From: Stappia indica
GTDB lineage: Bacteria > Pseudomonadota > Alphaproteobacteria > Rhizobiales > Stappiaceae
DNA length: 64,000 bases
Assembly (NCBI RefSeq): GCF_020177335.1
Contig: NZ_JAIVMG010000001.1
Span: 496,001-560,000 of the forward strand
Direction of reading: 5' to 3'
Within the stretch, counting starts at the first letter, position 1; the number at the start of each line of letters is the position of its first letter. The position numbers were made by a program, and so were the translations under genes. The notes beneath the pieces were generated by a model. The model was not told where the DNA came from and searched no databases. It was given only the letters and a program-made list of their open reading frames with translations. This document shows positions 12,614 to 22,714 of the stretch, in pieces.

Positions 12614-12934
12614 CTACGGCGCGTCCACGTCGACGGTTGTCACCCCGGAAGGGGCGTCGGCCGGCCGTTCGTGGTGGAAGCGCAATCCCGCTTCCTCGCC
12701 GTTGATCCACACGAGTTCGGCGGCAACGCGAATTCCGCGACCTGAGAACTCCAAGGTAAAACTCTCGCTGAGCAACGCCCGGCGTGGCAAACGCACCCGG
12801 CATCCGGAAATGCTGAGGTTCTCGATGACGCAGGCGATGTCCATGCCCCTGTCATGCAGAACGGCGGGAATCGAGCAATCCGCCCGCGGAACAGCACGGA
12901 TTTCGCCGCGCACCGTTGGTTTGTCAGCCGTCAT
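12614..12934 (-). CDS. PilZ domain protein
   Basis: A 106-residue single-domain c-di-GMP receptor candidate. It carries both ligand-binding signatures: RxxxR (RAVPR, about residues 13-17) and N-x-S-x-x-G (NLSISG). These are followed by beta strands ending in LVWINGEEAGLRF. It is convergent with the transglycosylase gene and close to the GGDEF-EAL gene, suggesting a local signalling cluster. Its target is unknown. Confidence 0.85.
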   Translation of the reverse strand: MTADKPTVRGEIRAVPRADCSIPAVLHDRGMDIACVIENLSISGCRVRLPRRALLSESFTLEFSGRGIRVAAELVWINGEEAGLRFHHERPADAPSGVTTVDVDAP

Positions 12935-13104
12935 TGACCTTCAGACTCCCCGACCGACACAACTCATGGTAAGCACCTGTTTTCACAGAGCTTTACATCA
13001 TCGTGAAGTAGAACGCCGGAGCATTCAAGCCCCGAAAACAGCAAGGGACGCCTTGTCGCATTCGCGGCGCAGTCCAAGCGGCGGCCCGACGGGCGGCTGC
13101 CGTC

Positions 13105-14250
13105 TTATCCCAGCTTTGAGATATCGCCGCGCGCCCAGTTTTCGCGTGTCTCGTTGCGGAAATCCTCGAACCGTCCCGCCTCGATCGCCTCGCGAATGCC
13201 CTTCATCAGGCTCTGGTAGTAGGCCAGGTTGTTCCAGGTCAGCAGCATCGCGGCCAATCCCTCCCCTGCCTTCACCAGATGGTGCAGATAGGCGCGGCTG
13301 TAGTCCCGGGCCGCCGGGCACTCCGCCTCCTCGTCGAGCGGACGATGGTCTTCCGCATGACGGGCATTCTTCAGATTGACCTTGCCGAACCGCGTATAGG
13401 CAAGGCCATGGCGACCGGCGCGGGTCGGCATCACACAGTCGAACTGGTCGATACCGCGCGCGACGCTTTCCAGAATATCCTCCGGCGTGCCAACGCCCAT
13501 CAGGTAGCGCGGCTTGTCCTGGGGCATGGCCGGGGTGGTTTCCTCCAGCATCCGCAACATCACGTCCTGCGGCTCGCCGACGGCAAGGCCGCCGACCGAA
13601 TAGCCTTCGAAAGGCATGGCGCCGAGTTCGGTTGCCGAGATCACCCGGAGGTCGGGCACATCGCCGCCCTGGACGATGCCATAGAGCGCCTGCCCCCGCT
13701 GCGGGCCGCCCATCTCCTCGAACTTGCGCCGGGAGCGCTCCGCCCAACGAAGCGACAGGCGCATGGCCCGCTCCACATCGTCACGCGCCGCCGGCAGGGC
13801 AATGCATTCATCGAGCTGCATCTGGATATCGGAGCCGAGCAGTTGCTGGATCTCGACCGAGCGCTCTGGCGTCATCTCGTGACGGCTGCCGTCCACATGG
13901 CTCTGAAAGGTGACGCCATTTTCCGTCAGTTTGCGGAGCTGAGCCAGCGACATCACCTGAAAGCCGCCGGAATCGGTGAGGATCGTGTGCGGCCAATTCA
14001 TGAACTTGTGCAAGCCCCCCAGACGCGCAACCCGCTCCGCCGTCGGCCGCAGCATCAGGTGATAGGTGTTGCCGAGCACCACGTCGGAGCCGAGCGCACG
14101 TACCTGTTCCGGATACATCGCCTTGACGGTTCCTTGCGTGCCGACCGGCATGAACGCAGGGGTCTGCACCGTCCCGTGCGGGGTACGGATCTCGCCGCGC
14201 CGCGCCGCGCCGTCGCGCGCCAGCAACCTGAAGGCAAAACGATCGGTCAT
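13105..14250 (-). CDS. tgt: tRNA-guanine transglycosylase with a degenerate zinc site
   Basis: Exchanges guanine 34 for the queuosine precursor in GUN-anticodon tRNAs. The 381-residue length is usual. The substrate-pocket motifs are present ([32 protein letters not shown]). The usual zinc ligands CxCxxC...H are mostly lost: the segment reads [19 protein letters not shown] and later [11 protein letters not shown], leaving one of three cysteines and asparagine in place of the histidine. This could be a lineage trait rather than loss of function. The gene overlaps queA by four bases (queA stop inside tgt start), matching joint queuosine synthesis. Confidence 0.95.
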   Translation of the reverse strand: MTDRFAFRLLARDGAARRGEIRTPHGTVQTPAFMPVGTQGTVKAMYPEQVRALGSDVVLGNTYHLMLRPTAERVARLGGLHKFMNWPHTILTDSGGFQVMSLAQLRKLTENGVTFQSHVDGSRHEMTPERSVEIQQLLGSDIQMQLDECIALPAARDDVERAMRLSLRWAERSRRKFEEMGGPQRGQALYGIVQGGDVPDLRVISATELGAMPFEGYSVGGLAVGEPQDVMLRMLEETTPAMPQDKPRYLMGVGTPEDILESVARGIDQFDCVMPTRAGRHGLAYTRFGKVNLKNARHAEDHRPLDEEAECPAARDYSRAYLHHLVKAGEGLAAMLLTWNNLAYYQSLMKGIREAIEAGRFEDFRNETRENWARGDISKLG

Positions 14251-15335
14251 GAAACATCCTTGGGAAACAGCAGCGACGCATCGCCGTAGGAATAGAAACG
14301 GTAGCCGCCGGCAATCGCATGGGCATAGGTCCGATGCATGGTCTCAAGCCCGGCAAAGGCGCTGACCAGCATGAACAGGGTCGAGCGCGGCAGGTGGAAG
14401 TTGGTCATCAGGGCATCGATGGCCCGAAACCGGTAGCCCGGGGTGATGAAGATCGAGGTTTCGCCGCAGAAGGCCTCAAGTCCGCCCTCGCCCGCCGCAG
14501 CGCTCTCCAGAATGCGCAAGGACGTCGTGCCGACAGCCACCACCTTGTTGCCCCGCGCCCGCACCTGGCGCAGCGCCTCGGCGGTTTCCGCGCTCACCTC
14601 GCCCCGCTCCGCATGCATCTTGTGGTCGGCGGTGTCATCCACCTTGACCGGCAGAAAGGTGCCAGCGCCCACATGCAGGGTCACCAGATGCCGCTCAATG
14701 CCGCGCGCATCGAGCGAGGCAAGCAGGTCGGGGGTAAAATGCAGCCCGGCGGTGGGGGCCGCGACCGCGCCGTCCTTGTCCGCGAAGATGGTCTGGTAAT
14801 CGGCCCTGTCGGCCGCGTCTTCCCCGCGCTTGGCGGCGATATAGGGCGGCAGCGGAATATGACCGACGGCGGCAATCGCCGCATCCAGGTCCGGTCCGGC
14901 AAGGTCGAACACCAGCAACACCTCGCCGCTGTCGCGCTTTTCCGCAACCGTCGCATCGAGGCTGCCGAGCAGACAGGCGTTGTTCGCCCCATCTCCGAAA
15001 TTGACCCGATCCCCAACCACGAGCTTCTTGGCCGGGCGCACGAAGGCCCACCACCGGTCATCGCCGGCGCGCAGGTGCAAGGTCGCGCCGATCCGCGCTG
15101 TAACCTCGCCCCGGGTGCGGCGGCCCTCAAGCTGCGCCGGAATCACCTTCGTGTCGTTGAAGACCAGCGCATCGCCCGGTTCGAGCAGCGCGGCAAGATC
15201 CGACACCCCCGCATCCGAGAGTTCCGGCTGGCCGCCGGGGCGCACCACAAGCATCCGCGCGGCATCGCGCGGGCGGGCGGGCCGCAGGGCAATACGCTCG
15301 GGCGGAAGTTCGAAATCAAAATCGTCGACGCGCAT
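14247..15335 (-). CDS. queA: S-adenosylmethionine:tRNA ribosyltransferase-isomerase
   Basis: Transfers and isomerises the ribosyl group of SAM onto 7-aminomethyl-deazaguanine in tRNA to make epoxyqueuosine. The 362-residue protein starts [19 protein letters not shown]. It contains the family segments [39 protein letters not shown] and [15 protein letters not shown]. The start at 15335 is set by the conserved N-terminus. It is the first half of a queA-tgt pair. Confidence 0.97.
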   Translation of the reverse strand: MRVDDFDFELPPERIALRPARPRDAARMLVVRPGGQPELSDAGVSDLAALLEPGDALVFNDTKVIPAQLEGRRTRGEVTARIGATLHLRAGDDRWWAFVRPAKKLVVGDRVNFGDGANNACLLGSLDATVAEKRDSGEVLLVFDLAGPDLDAAIAAVGHIPLPPYIAAKRGEDAADRADYQTIFADKDGAVAAPTAGLHFTPDLLASLDARGIERHLVTLHVGAGTFLPVKVDDTADHKMHAERGEVSAETAEALRQVRARGNKVVAVGTTSLRILESAAAGEGGLEAFCGETSIFITPGYRFRAIDALMTNFHLPRSTLFMLVSAFAGLETMHRTYAHAIAGGYRFYSYGDASLLFPKDVS

Positions 15336-15363
15336 GGCCGCTCTGGATCTTCTGGGGCGAATG

Positions 15364-15762
15364 TCAGAGATCCCAGGCCCGGTTCTGGAAGACGAGCCGG
15401 TAGCCGTCGGGATCCTCGAAGGTCTTGCCCACCACGTCCCAATAGGGGTTCTGGGCGGGCACCGGCTCATACCCGTGCGCCGTCATCCGGTCAACCGCAA
15501 CGCGCCATTCGTCCGGGTCGGGCAGGTAGAGAACGAGAAGCTGTTCCGGGCTGCCGGCACGCGGGGCGATCTGCCCGTCCTCTCGGATCAGCTCCAGATG
15601 CCAGGGCGCCTTCGGGTATCCAAGAACGATGCCGGTAAATCCGTCGTGCCCCTGGAAAGCGGCAAGGCGCCGGAAGCCGGCGCCTTGCATGTAGAAGCGC
15701 TCAAGCGGCGCAAGATCGTTGGTCGGCCGCGCGACTCGAAGGATTGGAACGCTGTTGCTCAT
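15364..15762 (-). CDS. VOC (glyoxalase/bleomycin-resistance) superfamily protein
   Basis: A 132-residue single-domain vicinal oxygen chelate fold protein. It begins [22 protein letters not shown] and ends [16 protein letters not shown], with the paired beta-alpha-beta repeats of the family. The usual metal ligands are only partly evident (H in WHLELI; E in TFEDPDGY region), so catalytic function is unclear. A GTG at 15771 is an alternative start. It sits between queA and the cyclophilins on the same strand, with no functional link apparent. Confidence 0.8.
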   Translation of the reverse strand: MSNSVPILRVARPTNDLAPLERFYMQGAGFRRLAAFQGHDGFTGIVLGYPKAPWHLELIREDGQIAPRAGSPEQLLVLYLPDPDEWRVAVDRMTAHGYEPVPAQNPYWDVVGKTFEDPDGYRLVFQNRAWDL

Positions 15763-15788
15763 CGTGCTCACGTTCCGATCCCTTCCGC

Positions 15789-16259
15789 TTACGCGTCGGC
15801 TGCGACCTTCAGCGAGGTGATCTTGTCCGGGTTCACGACCGGCTCGCCGCGCTTGATCTTGTCGACATTGTCCATGCCCTCGATCACCTCACCCCAGGCG
15901 GTGTACTGGCCGTCGAGCCAGGGCGCATCGGCGAAGCAGATGAAGAACTGGCTGTCGCCGGAGTTCGGGTCCATGGCGCGGGCCATGGAGCAGGTGCCGC
16001 GCGTGTGCTTGTGCGCGTTGAACTCGGCCTTCAGCTTCTTGCCCGAGCCGCCGGTGCCGGTGCCCTGCGGGCAGCCGGTCTGGGCCATGAAGCCATCGAT
16101 CACCCGGTGAAAGACGATGCCGTCGTAAAAGCCATCACGCACCAGTTCCTTGATGCGGGCGACATGCTCCGGTGCCAGCTCCGGCTTCATCTCGATGACG
16201 ATCGGCCCCTGCGTGGTTTCCATCAGCAGGGTGTTTTCCGGATCCTTGTAATCAGCCAC
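15789..16259 (-). CDS. ppiB: Cytoplasmic cyclophilin-type peptidyl-prolyl isomerase
   Basis: Catalyses cis-trans isomerisation of prolyl bonds. The 156-residue protein has no signal peptide and carries the cyclophilin core: FHRVIDGFMAQTGCPQGTG, the SMARAMDPNSGDSQFFI segment and the terminal GEVIEGMDNVDKI. It is a paralogue of the next gene upstream, which is exported, so the pair serves cytoplasm and periplasm separately. The two genes share long stretches of protein identity and probably arose by tandem duplication. Confidence 0.93.
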   Translation of the reverse strand: MADYKDPENTLLMETTQGPIVIEMKPELAPEHVARIKELVRDGFYDGIVFHRVIDGFMAQTGCPQGTGTGGSGKKLKAEFNAHKHTRGTCSMARAMDPNSGDSQFFICFADAPWLDGQYTAWGEVIEGMDNVDKIKRGEPVVNPDKITSLKVAADA

Positions 16260-16316
16260 GCGCTTTCTCCTTGTTGGGTCGCGAGTTGTCGGGTCGTTTC
16301 ATCCCAGGTCCCGGGA

Positions 16317-16859
16317 TCAGTTGGCGTCCGCCGCGACCTGCATCTTGATAATCTTATCCGGGTTCTGGACGGGCTCGCCGCGCTTGATCTTGTCGACGAG
16401 GTCCATGCCCTCGACCACCTCGCCGAAGACGGTGTACTGGCCATTCAGCCAGTCGCCATCGTCGAACATGATGAAGAACTGGGAATTGGCGCTGTTGGGG
16501 TCCTGTGCCCGCGCCATGCCGAGCGTGCCACGCTTGAACGGCGCGTCGGAAAACTCGGCGGCAAGATCGGGCAGATCGGATCCGCCCGTGCCGGTGCCGG
16601 TGGGATCGCCGGTCTGGGCCATGAAACCGTCGATCACCCGGTGAAAGACGATGCCATCGTAAAAGCCGTCGCGGGTCAGCTTCTTGAGCCGCTCCACATG
16701 CTTGGGCGCAAGGTCCGGACGCAGCCGGATCACAACCCGCCCATCCTTGAGATCGAGATAAAGCGTATTCTCAAGGTCCGGCGCCTGGGCGCTGGCGCTG
16801 AACGCAAGCCCCACGGCAAGGGCGGCAGCGCAGATCAGGGACGTCAAACGGGCTATCAT
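16317..16859 (-). CDS. Periplasmic cyclophilin-type peptidyl-prolyl isomerase
   Basis: A 180-residue cyclophilin with an N-terminal signal peptide (MIARLTSLICAAALAVG, cleavage after SASA about residue 26). The catalytic core is FHRVIDGFMAQTGDPTGTG with the downstream GMARAQDPNSANSQFFI and GEVVEGMDLVDKI segments. The ATG at 16859 follows a good GGAGAG ribosome site and begins the signal peptide. It lies between coaD and the cytoplasmic paralogue, all on the minus strand. Confidence 0.93.
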   Translation of the reverse strand: MIARLTSLICAAALAVGLAFSASAQAPDLENTLYLDLKDGRVVIRLRPDLAPKHVERLKKLTRDGFYDGIVFHRVIDGFMAQTGDPTGTGTGGSDLPDLAAEFSDAPFKRGTLGMARAQDPNSANSQFFIMFDDGDWLNGQYTVFGEVVEGMDLVDKIKRGEPVQNPDKIIKMQVAADAN

Positions 16860-16896
16860 GTTCTCTCCAGAAATACTGCGGCCGGTCTGCCGGCGC

Positions 16897-17403
16897 TTAC
16901 GCCGGCTCGGCCAGTCGCTGCCGCAGACAGGCCACGACATGCGACGGGACGAAGGGGCGCACATCGCCCCCCATCTTCGCGATCTGCCGCACCAGAGTGG
17001 CGGTGATATGACGAACATCGGGCGAAGCTGGCAGGAACAGCGTGCGCACTTCAGGCGCCATCGCTCCGTTCATACCCGCCATCTGCATCTCGTAATCCAG
17101 GTCGGTGCCGTCGCGCAGCCCGCGCACGAGACAGTCCGCCCCGGCGCTGCGTGCTGCCTCGACCACCAGCCCGTCGAAGGAGATCACCTCCAGGCGCGCC
17201 GCATCGGCAGCGCCGAACGCCTCGCGCGCCACCTCGGCGATCATCTCAACACGCTCCTCGAAGGGGAACAATGGGGTCTTTCCGGGATGGATACCAATGG
17301 CGACGACAACGCGGTCGGCCAGATCCAGCGACTGGCGCAGGATGTCGATATGGCCATTGGTGACCGGGTCAAACGAGCCTGGGTAGAGGGCGATACGAGT
17401 CAT
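16897..17403 (-). CDS. coaD: Phosphopantetheine adenylyltransferase
   Basis: Catalyses the adenylyl transfer that makes dephospho-CoA. The 168-residue protein has the nucleotidyltransferase motif [16 protein letters not shown] (TxGH form) and the second ATP motif [25 protein letters not shown] matches the family substrate loop. It precedes the cyclophilin pair. Confidence 0.97.
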   Translation of the reverse strand: MTRIALYPGSFDPVTNGHIDILRQSLDLADRVVVAIGIHPGKTPLFPFEERVEMIAEVAREAFGAADAARLEVISFDGLVVEAARSAGADCLVRGLRDGTDLDYEMQMAGMNGAMAPEVRTLFLPASPDVRHITATLVRQIAKMGGDVRPFVPSHVVACLRQRLAEPA

Positions 17404-17561
17404 GCGCCATCTCTACCCGCGCACACGCGCCGAGACAAGAGAGGCCGGCGCGCACGCAGGTTTCCGGGCAATCATGTTGCGTAATAATCACACACAACGA
17501 TTTTATTTTACCCAACGTCATTTTCTGCTAGGGTGTGGCCAATAAACACAAGGAGGCGAAG

Positions 17562-17852
17562 ATGAAGAGTGTAGTGGGGGCCTGGACCCTTGGCATTATT
17601 GCCGCTGGCGCTGCTCTGTTCATCGCCACCACGGGAACCACCATGCTGGGCGGCGACAGCGCTACCGCGCGCAAGGGCGACCGACAGCAAAGAGTGGTTC
17701 ATGTGGCTTGTGCAACGACGGTGACGGATTCCGTCACCGGGTGCGCGGAGCTTGCGCGTTCGGTCGACCCCGATGCCAAACCGGCCTTCACGACCGTTGC
17801 CAGAACCACCAGTTCGATGACGGAGCTGATCCGCATCCCCGTTACAGAGTGA
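17562..17852 (+). CDS. Small exported protein with a cysteine pair, copy 1
   Basis: A 96-residue protein of unknown function. The N-terminal hydrophobic helix (WTLGIIAAGAALFIATTG, about residues 8-25) should act as a signal or membrane anchor. The outer part has two cysteines spaced C-x10-C (VACATTVTDSVTGCAEL), and the C-terminus ends SSMTELIRIPVTE. An AAGGAGG ribosome site fixes the start at 17562. Two similar small genes follow on the same strand. The layout recalls small rhizobial exported proteins with a C-x(10-12)-C pair, but I cannot name a domain. Confidence 0.75.
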   Translation: MKSVVGAWTLGIIAAGAALFIATTGTTMLGGDSATARKGDRQQRVVHVACATTVTDSVTGCAELARSVDPDAKPAFTTVARTTSSMTELIRIPVTE

Positions 17853-18060
17853 TCCGATACCCTGACCTCGGACCTCTCGTGCGACGCGGTGGTGAGTTCC
17901 CCGACTCATCACCGCGTCTCCGTTTCGGCGGCCAAAATCAGATGACTGCCGAGCATCCACAGCCTCGGCCAGGTCACCGGCTCACCGAAAGCCGGCACAC
18001 ATAACAAAAATATGACAGGGCCACGGCTTCAACCCGTTGCCAGAAGGCGATCCATGATCC

Positions 18061-18396
18061 ATGTATGCGCCCATGATGACGATTCACAAAATTTATCAGC
18101 CGTCCACCCCACTTGCCTTCTGGCTGGCTGGCGTGGTGGCGTTTACCGCCGTTCTGGTCAGCGGCGTGGCCTATACCGACCGACAGGCGTCTGCCGATCG
18201 GACCCATTCAACCTATGCGACGACAGAGGAAACCATTGGGGTCGAGGCTGCAGCCGAGGCTTGCGACGGCGTCATTTTCCGCGATGAGGACCCGTCCTGT
18301 TTCGGCCTTCGGGAAACGCAGATGCGTGCGCCCGTTCTGGTCACCCCGTTGGGCACCGGACGTCAGTACAGCCTGCTGCAAACATTCGGATCGTGA
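18061..18396 (+). CDS. Small exported protein with a cysteine pair, copy 2
   Basis: A 111-residue protein with one membrane helix (LAFWLAGVVAFTAVLVSGVAY, about residues 18-38). A short acidic segment leads to EACDGVIFRDEDPSCFGL, a C-x11-C pair, and the C-terminus VTPLGTGRQYSLLQTFGS. Starts at 18061, 18073 and 18076 are all possible; no strong ribosome site decides. The shared order of helix, linker and cysteine pair links it to its two neighbours. Confidence 0.65.
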   Translation: MYAPMMTIHKIYQPSTPLAFWLAGVVAFTAVLVSGVAYTDRQASADRTHSTYATTEETIGVEAAAEACDGVIFRDEDPSCFGLRETQMRAPVLVTPLGTGRQYSLLQTFGS

Positions 18397-18467
18397 TACC
18401 CGTCACGGCTTTCCCCGTCGGTCCTGACAAGATGGAGGCATCAACAACGAAGCAGGGATGACCTCAA

Positions 18468-18827
18468 ATGACCTTTGTCCAGCAGCCCTCGGAACAGCAC
18501 TTCCGCAACCTGGCCATTGCCACTGTCGCCGCCGCCGCCATTCTTGCCGGTGTGGTGAGCCTTTCTCAGTCGCTGACCAGCGCACCGGCTGCGGCGGATC
18601 CGGCAACGGCCGAAACGGTGATCTCCAATCTGGAAGCCAAGACCAATCGGCAGACCAAGCCGTTGCCGGCGGCCTGTGAAGGACAGAGCTGGGGCAACTG
18701 GTCGAGCGACTGCATCAACGCCCTGGAGGGCAACCGGGCCTCGCGGCAGATCCGTTTCGAGACCCACGAGGACCGGTCGGTCAGCAATCGCACCTCGATC
18801 CTGACCCGCGTGCCGATCAGCACCTGA
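18468..18827 (+). CDS. Small exported protein with a cysteine pair, copy 3
   Basis: A 119-residue protein with a hydrophobic helix at about residues 14-34 (LAIATVAAAAILAGVVSL). After an Ala-rich, probably cleavable region comes PAACEGQSWGNWSSDCINAL (C-x11-C with tryptophans). The C-terminus SNRTSILTRVPIST is close in style to copy 1. A strong hairpin follows at 18862. The W residues between the cysteines fit the rhizobial pattern C-x-x-Q-x-W...C-L, known only as a conserved hypothetical family. Confidence 0.75.
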   Translation: MTFVQQPSEQHFRNLAIATVAAAAILAGVVSLSQSLTSAPAAADPATAETVISNLEAKTNRQTKPLPAACEGQSWGNWSSDCINALEGNRASRQIRFETHEDRSVSNRTSILTRVPIST

Positions 18828-18861
18828 CCCTCCGCGCCAACGGCGCTGAACACCTCACTGC

Positions 18862-18898
18862 AAAAGGCGACGCCCTGATCCTTCAGGCGTCGCCTTTG
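18862..18898 (+). terminator. Hairpin terminator after the third small exported gene
   Basis: The arms AAAGGCGACGCC and GGCGTCGCCTTT form a perfect 12-base stem with an 11-base loop, 35 bases past the stop codon. The following T-run is short, so efficiency is uncertain. It may work in both directions. Confidence 0.65.
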
Positions 18899-18959
18899 CC
18901 GTTTCAGGGCACAAATCGCCAGCCTCGCCCCTTCCCTTCGACACCATCCCCCGGACACG

Positions 18960-18992
18960 AAAAAGGGCGCATGGAATGCCCCACGCGCCCCT
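18960..18992 (-). terminator. Intrinsic terminator of gyrA
   Basis: On the minus strand GGGCGC and GCGCCC arms with an inner TGG/CCA pair form a hairpin followed by TTTTT. It begins about 30 bases after the gyrA stop codon. Confidence 0.75.
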
Positions 18993-19023
18993 TCAAAGCT
19001 CTATCAGAGCAGCGTCGAGCCGA

Positions 19024-21846
19024 TTACTCTTCCGCCGCCCCGTCCTCCGCCGACCCGTTATCCCCGGTCTGACCCGGATCCTCGGAGGTCACCGCATCGG
19101 ACGCGCCCTCGCCGCCGAGAACGTCGTCGTCGTCCCCCTCGTCGGAGACCCGCTCGACGGAGACCACTTCCTCGCCTTCTGCCGTCTTGAAGACGATCAC
19201 ACCCTGGGTGGCACGGCCCGCGATCCGGATCCCGTCGACCGGGCAGCGGATCAACTGACCACCGTTGGTCACCAGCATGATCTGGTCGCTGTCGTCGACC
19301 GGGAAGGAGGCGATCAACGGCCCGTTGCGCTTGGTCACCGCCATGGCGGTGATGCCCTTGCCGCCGCGTCCGGTCACCCGGTACTCGAAGGACGAGGAGC
19401 GCTTGCCATAACCGTTCTCGGAAATGGTGAGGATGATCTGCTCGGCGGCACTCATCGCCGCGTAGCGATCCAGCGGCAACTCACCTGCATCCACCTCTTC
19501 CTCATCTCCCGGAACCGGCTCGACGCTCTCGTCGGTCTCGCCGCGCATCAGCCGCCGGCGACGCAGATAGGCCGCGCGCTCCTCCGCCGTGCAATCGAAG
19601 TGGCGCAGGATCGACATGGAGATGACATGATCCCCCTCGGCCAGATTGACACCGCGCACACCGACCGAATTGCGGCCGGCAAAGACACGCACATCGGTCA
19701 CCGCGAAGCGAATGCACTGACCGAGCGCGGTGGTCAGATGCACATCGTCATGCTCGGTGCAGGTAAAGACGCCAACGATGCCGTCGCCGTCCTCCAGCTT
19801 CATGGCGATCTTGCCGTTCTTGTTGATCTGCGCGAAATCGGACAGCTTGTTGCGCCGGACCGTACCGCGACGGGTGGCGAACATCACGTCCAGCTCGGAC
19901 CAGCTGTCTTCGTTCTCCGGCAAAGGCAGGATCGAGGTGATCTGTTCGCCCTGCTCCAGCGGCAACATGTTGACCAGCGCCTTGCCGCGCGACGTCGGGC
20001 CAGCGAGAGGAAGGCGCCAGACCTTCATCTTGTAGGCGATGCCGCGCGAGGAGAAGAACAGCACCGGCGTATGGGTGTTGGCGACGAACAGCCGGGTGAC
20101 GAAATCCTCGTCCTTGGTCGACATGCCCGAGCGACCCTTGCCGCCGCGCCGCTGCGCCCGGTAGGTATCGAGCGGCACCCGCTTGATGTACCCGGCGTGG
20201 CTGACGGTGACCACCATGTCCTCGCGCTGGATCAGGTCCTCGTCTTCCAGATCGGCGCCGCCTTCGACGATCTCGGTCCGGCGCGGGGTCGCGAATTCGT
20301 CGCGGATTTCCGTCAGCTCGTCGCGGATGATGTCGAGGATCCGCTCGCGCGAGCGCAGGATTTCCAGATAGTCGCGGATTTCCTCGCCGATCTTGTTGAG
20401 TTCATCGGCGATCTCATCGCGCCCAAGCGCAGTCAGGCGCTGCAGGCGCAGCTCGAGGATGGCCCGCGCCTGCTCCTCGGACAGGCGATAGGTGCCGTCC
20501 TCCTGCACCATGTGGCGCGGGTCGTCGATCAGGCGAATGAGCGGCTCCACATCGCGGGCCGGCCAGTTGCGTTCCATCAACTGGGCCCGGGCGGTCGCCG
20601 GATCGGGCGCGGTCCGGATCAGATGGATCACCTCGTCGATATTGGCCACCGCGATGGCCAGACCGACCAACAGATGCGCCCGGTCGCGCGCCTTCTTCAG
20701 AAGGAAGCGGGTCCGCCGGCCAATCACCTCCTCGCGGAAGGCGATGAAGGCGCTCAGCATTTCCTTCAGGCCGAGCTGCTCCGGGCGACCGCCGTTCAGC
20801 GCCACCATGTTGGCGCCGAAGGTCGATTGCAGCGACGAATAGCGGTAGAGCTGGTTCAGCACCACATCGGCGACCGCGTCGCGCTTCAGCTCGATCACCA
20901 CCCGCATGCCCGAACGGTCGGACTCATCGCGAATGTCGGAGATGCCCTCGATCCGCTTTTCGCGAACATGCTCGGCGATCTTCTCGATCATCGTCGACTT
21001 GTTCACCTGATACGGGATCTCGGTGACGATGATCGCGAAGCGGTCCTTGCGGATTTCCTCCACCTCGGCCCGGCCGCGCATCACCACCGATCCGCGCGCG
21101 TTCTCATAGGCGGAACGAATGCCCGAGCGGCCGAGGATGATGCCGCCGGTCGGGAAGTCCGGGCCCGGCACGATCTCCATCAGCTCCGCCAGAGACATGT
21201 GCGGATTGTCCATCAGGGCGATGGAGGCGTCGATCACCTCGCCCAGATTGTGCGGCGGAATGTTGGTCGCCATGCCCACGGCGATGCCGCCGGCGCCATT
21301 GACCAGGAGGTTCGGAAATTTCGCCGGCATGACCACCGGTTCGCTTTCCGAATTGTCGTAGTTGTCCTGAAAGTCGACCGTATCCTTGTCGAGATCGTCG
21401 ATCAGGCGCTGGGTGACCTTCTGCAGGCGACATTCAGTGTAACGCATCGCCGCGGCCGGATCGCCGTCGACCGAACCGAAATTGCCCTGCCCGTCGATCA
21501 ACGGCAGCCGGAGCGAGAAATCCTGCGCCATGCGCACCAACGCGTCATAGATCGCGCTGTCGCCATGGGGGTGATACTTACCCATCACGTCACCGACGAC
21601 GCGCGCAGACTTGCGGTAGGGCTTGTTCCACTCGTAGCCGTTTTCATGCATCGAGTAGAGGATCCGCCGGTGGACCGGCTTCAGTCCGTCCCGGACATCG
21701 GGAAGCGCACGGCTGACGATCACGCTCATGGCGTAATCGAGATAGCTGCGCTTCATTTCGTCGGTGATGGAAACAGGCCGGATATCGGACGGTAGCCCGC
21801 CCGACGGTGCGCTCGTATCCTGATCTGACAAGGAGGTGTCTCGCAT
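19024..21846 (-). CDS. gyrA: DNA gyrase subunit A
   Basis: Breakage-reunion subunit of gyrase, which introduces negative supercoils. The 940-residue protein has the winged-helix/tower core with the catalytic tyrosine in [10 protein letters not shown]. The quinolone-resistance region reads [15 protein letters not shown], with the sensitive-type Ser and Asp. The C-terminal beta-pinwheel contains the GyrA-box-like [10 protein letters not shown]. An acidic insertion and tail ([12 protein letters not shown] and the final [19 protein letters not shown]) is typical of alphaproteobacteria. It is divergent from marC. Confidence 0.98.
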   Translation of the reverse strand: MRDTSLSDQDTSAPSGGLPSDIRPVSITDEMKRSYLDYAMSVIVSRALPDVRDGLKPVHRRILYSMHENGYEWNKPYRKSARVVGDVMGKYHPHGDSAIYDALVRMAQDFSLRLPLIDGQGNFGSVDGDPAAAMRYTECRLQKVTQRLIDDLDKDTVDFQDNYDNSESEPVVMPAKFPNLLVNGAGGIAVGMATNIPPHNLGEVIDASIALMDNPHMSLAELMEIVPGPDFPTGGIILGRSGIRSAYENARGSVVMRGRAEVEEIRKDRFAIIVTEIPYQVNKSTMIEKIAEHVREKRIEGISDIRDESDRSGMRVVIELKRDAVADVVLNQLYRYSSLQSTFGANMVALNGGRPEQLGLKEMLSAFIAFREEVIGRRTRFLLKKARDRAHLLVGLAIAVANIDEVIHLIRTAPDPATARAQLMERNWPARDVEPLIRLIDDPRHMVQEDGTYRLSEEQARAILELRLQRLTALGRDEIADELNKIGEEIRDYLEILRSRERILDIIRDELTEIRDEFATPRRTEIVEGGADLEDEDLIQREDMVVTVSHAGYIKRVPLDTYRAQRRGGKGRSGMSTKDEDFVTRLFVANTHTPVLFFSSRGIAYKMKVWRLPLAGPTSRGKALVNMLPLEQGEQITSILPLPENEDSWSELDVMFATRRGTVRRNKLSDFAQINKNGKIAMKLEDGDGIVGVFTCTEHDDVHLTTALGQCIRFAVTDVRVFAGRNSVGVRGVNLAEGDHVISMSILRHFDCTAEERAAYLRRRRLMRGETDESVEPVPGDEEEVDAGELPLDRYAAMSAAEQIILTISENGYGKRSSSFEYRVTGRGGKGITAMAVTKRNGPLIASFPVDDSDQIMLVTNGGQLIRCPVDGIRIAGRATQGVIVFKTAEGEEVVSVERVSDEGDDDDVLGGEGASDAVTSEDPGQTGDNGSAEDGAAEE

Positions 21847-22053
21847 TCTGTTGAATTCGCTGGTTTCTTATACCCGATTTCGCCCTGCGCGACAAATTCA
21901 CGACAGCAAAACGGGAACTGCATTTCCCTGCGAATTCAAATGGTTGGGACAGCTCCCTGTGAATTGTCGCAAGAACGCGGGAAGTCGCTGGCCGACATTG
22001 GCCCGTTTCATTGATATAAAGAGGCATCCGAGTCGGGAGCCGAAGCGCCGCAC

Positions 22054-22686
22054 ATGCTGGCAGAATTCCTCGTCAACGCCTTTGCCACACTGTTCGTGAC
22101 GATCGATCCGGTCGGCCTCGCGCCGATGTTTCTCGCCATCACCGCCGGTGCGACCGCGCAGACGCGCAAGCGCATCGCCGTGCGGGCGACCCTGATCGGC
22201 GGCGCGATCCTGTTCCTGTTCCTGGTGGCGGGAAAGAGCGTTCTCGGCGTGCTCGGCATCTCCGTGCCGGCCTTCCAGATCGCCGGCGGCCTGCTGCTCC
22301 TGATGATCGCCGTGGAAATGGTGTTCGAGAAACGCAACCGGCGGAAATCGGAAAGCGCGGAAAAGGCGGTCGCCCATCAGGACGAGCTGCACGCGGTGGC
22401 CGTGTTTCCGCTGGCCATTCCGCTGATCGCCGGCCCCGCCGCGATCAGCGCCGTGATCCTGCTCAGCTCCCAGGCGCCCGACAGCCTTTCCATGGCCGGT
22501 CTGGTGTCGGTGATCCTCGTGATCATCGGCAGCTGCTTCGTTTCGTTCCTGCTGGCCGACCGGATCGAGCGGCTGATGGGCGACACGGCGGCGATGGTCG
22601 TGACCCGCCTTCTCGGCGTCCTGCTGGCCGCCCTTTCGGTGCAGTTCATCGCCGATGGCGTTCGTGCGCTGATCGCCGCCGGCTGA
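22054..22686 (+). CDS. MarC family integral membrane protein
   Basis: A 210-residue protein with six predicted membrane helices (for example ILFLFLVAGKSVLGVLGIS, AVAVFPLAIPLIAGPAAISAVILL and VVTRLLGVLLAALSVQFIADGV). The motifs FVTIDPVGLAPMFLAIT and PLAIPLIAGPAAIS are characteristic of the family. MarC proteins were once linked to antibiotic resistance, but their transported substrate is unknown. It is divergent from gyrA. Confidence 0.93.
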   Translation: MLAEFLVNAFATLFVTIDPVGLAPMFLAITAGATAQTRKRIAVRATLIGGAILFLFLVAGKSVLGVLGISVPAFQIAGGLLLLMIAVEMVFEKRNRRKSESAEKAVAHQDELHAVAVFPLAIPLIAGPAAISAVILLSSQAPDSLSMAGLVSVILVIIGSCFVSFLLADRIERLMGDTAAMVVTRLLGVLLAALSVQFIADGVRALIAAG

Positions 22687-22714
22687 ACGCCGCACGGAAC
22701 CGCAAGCGCCGCTT

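Noticed and set aside
12935-13104. Gap between PilZ gene and tgt
   Set aside because: GC-rich inverted bits near 13080-13100 lack a T-run. No gene or clear signal could be supported.
18976-21795. Long open frame on the plus strand opposite gyrA
   Set aside because: It is an antisense shadow of gyrA caused by high GC; the translation is His/Arg/Asp-rich and has no domain. The same applies to long frames opposite dnaE (404-2014), proS and soxA.
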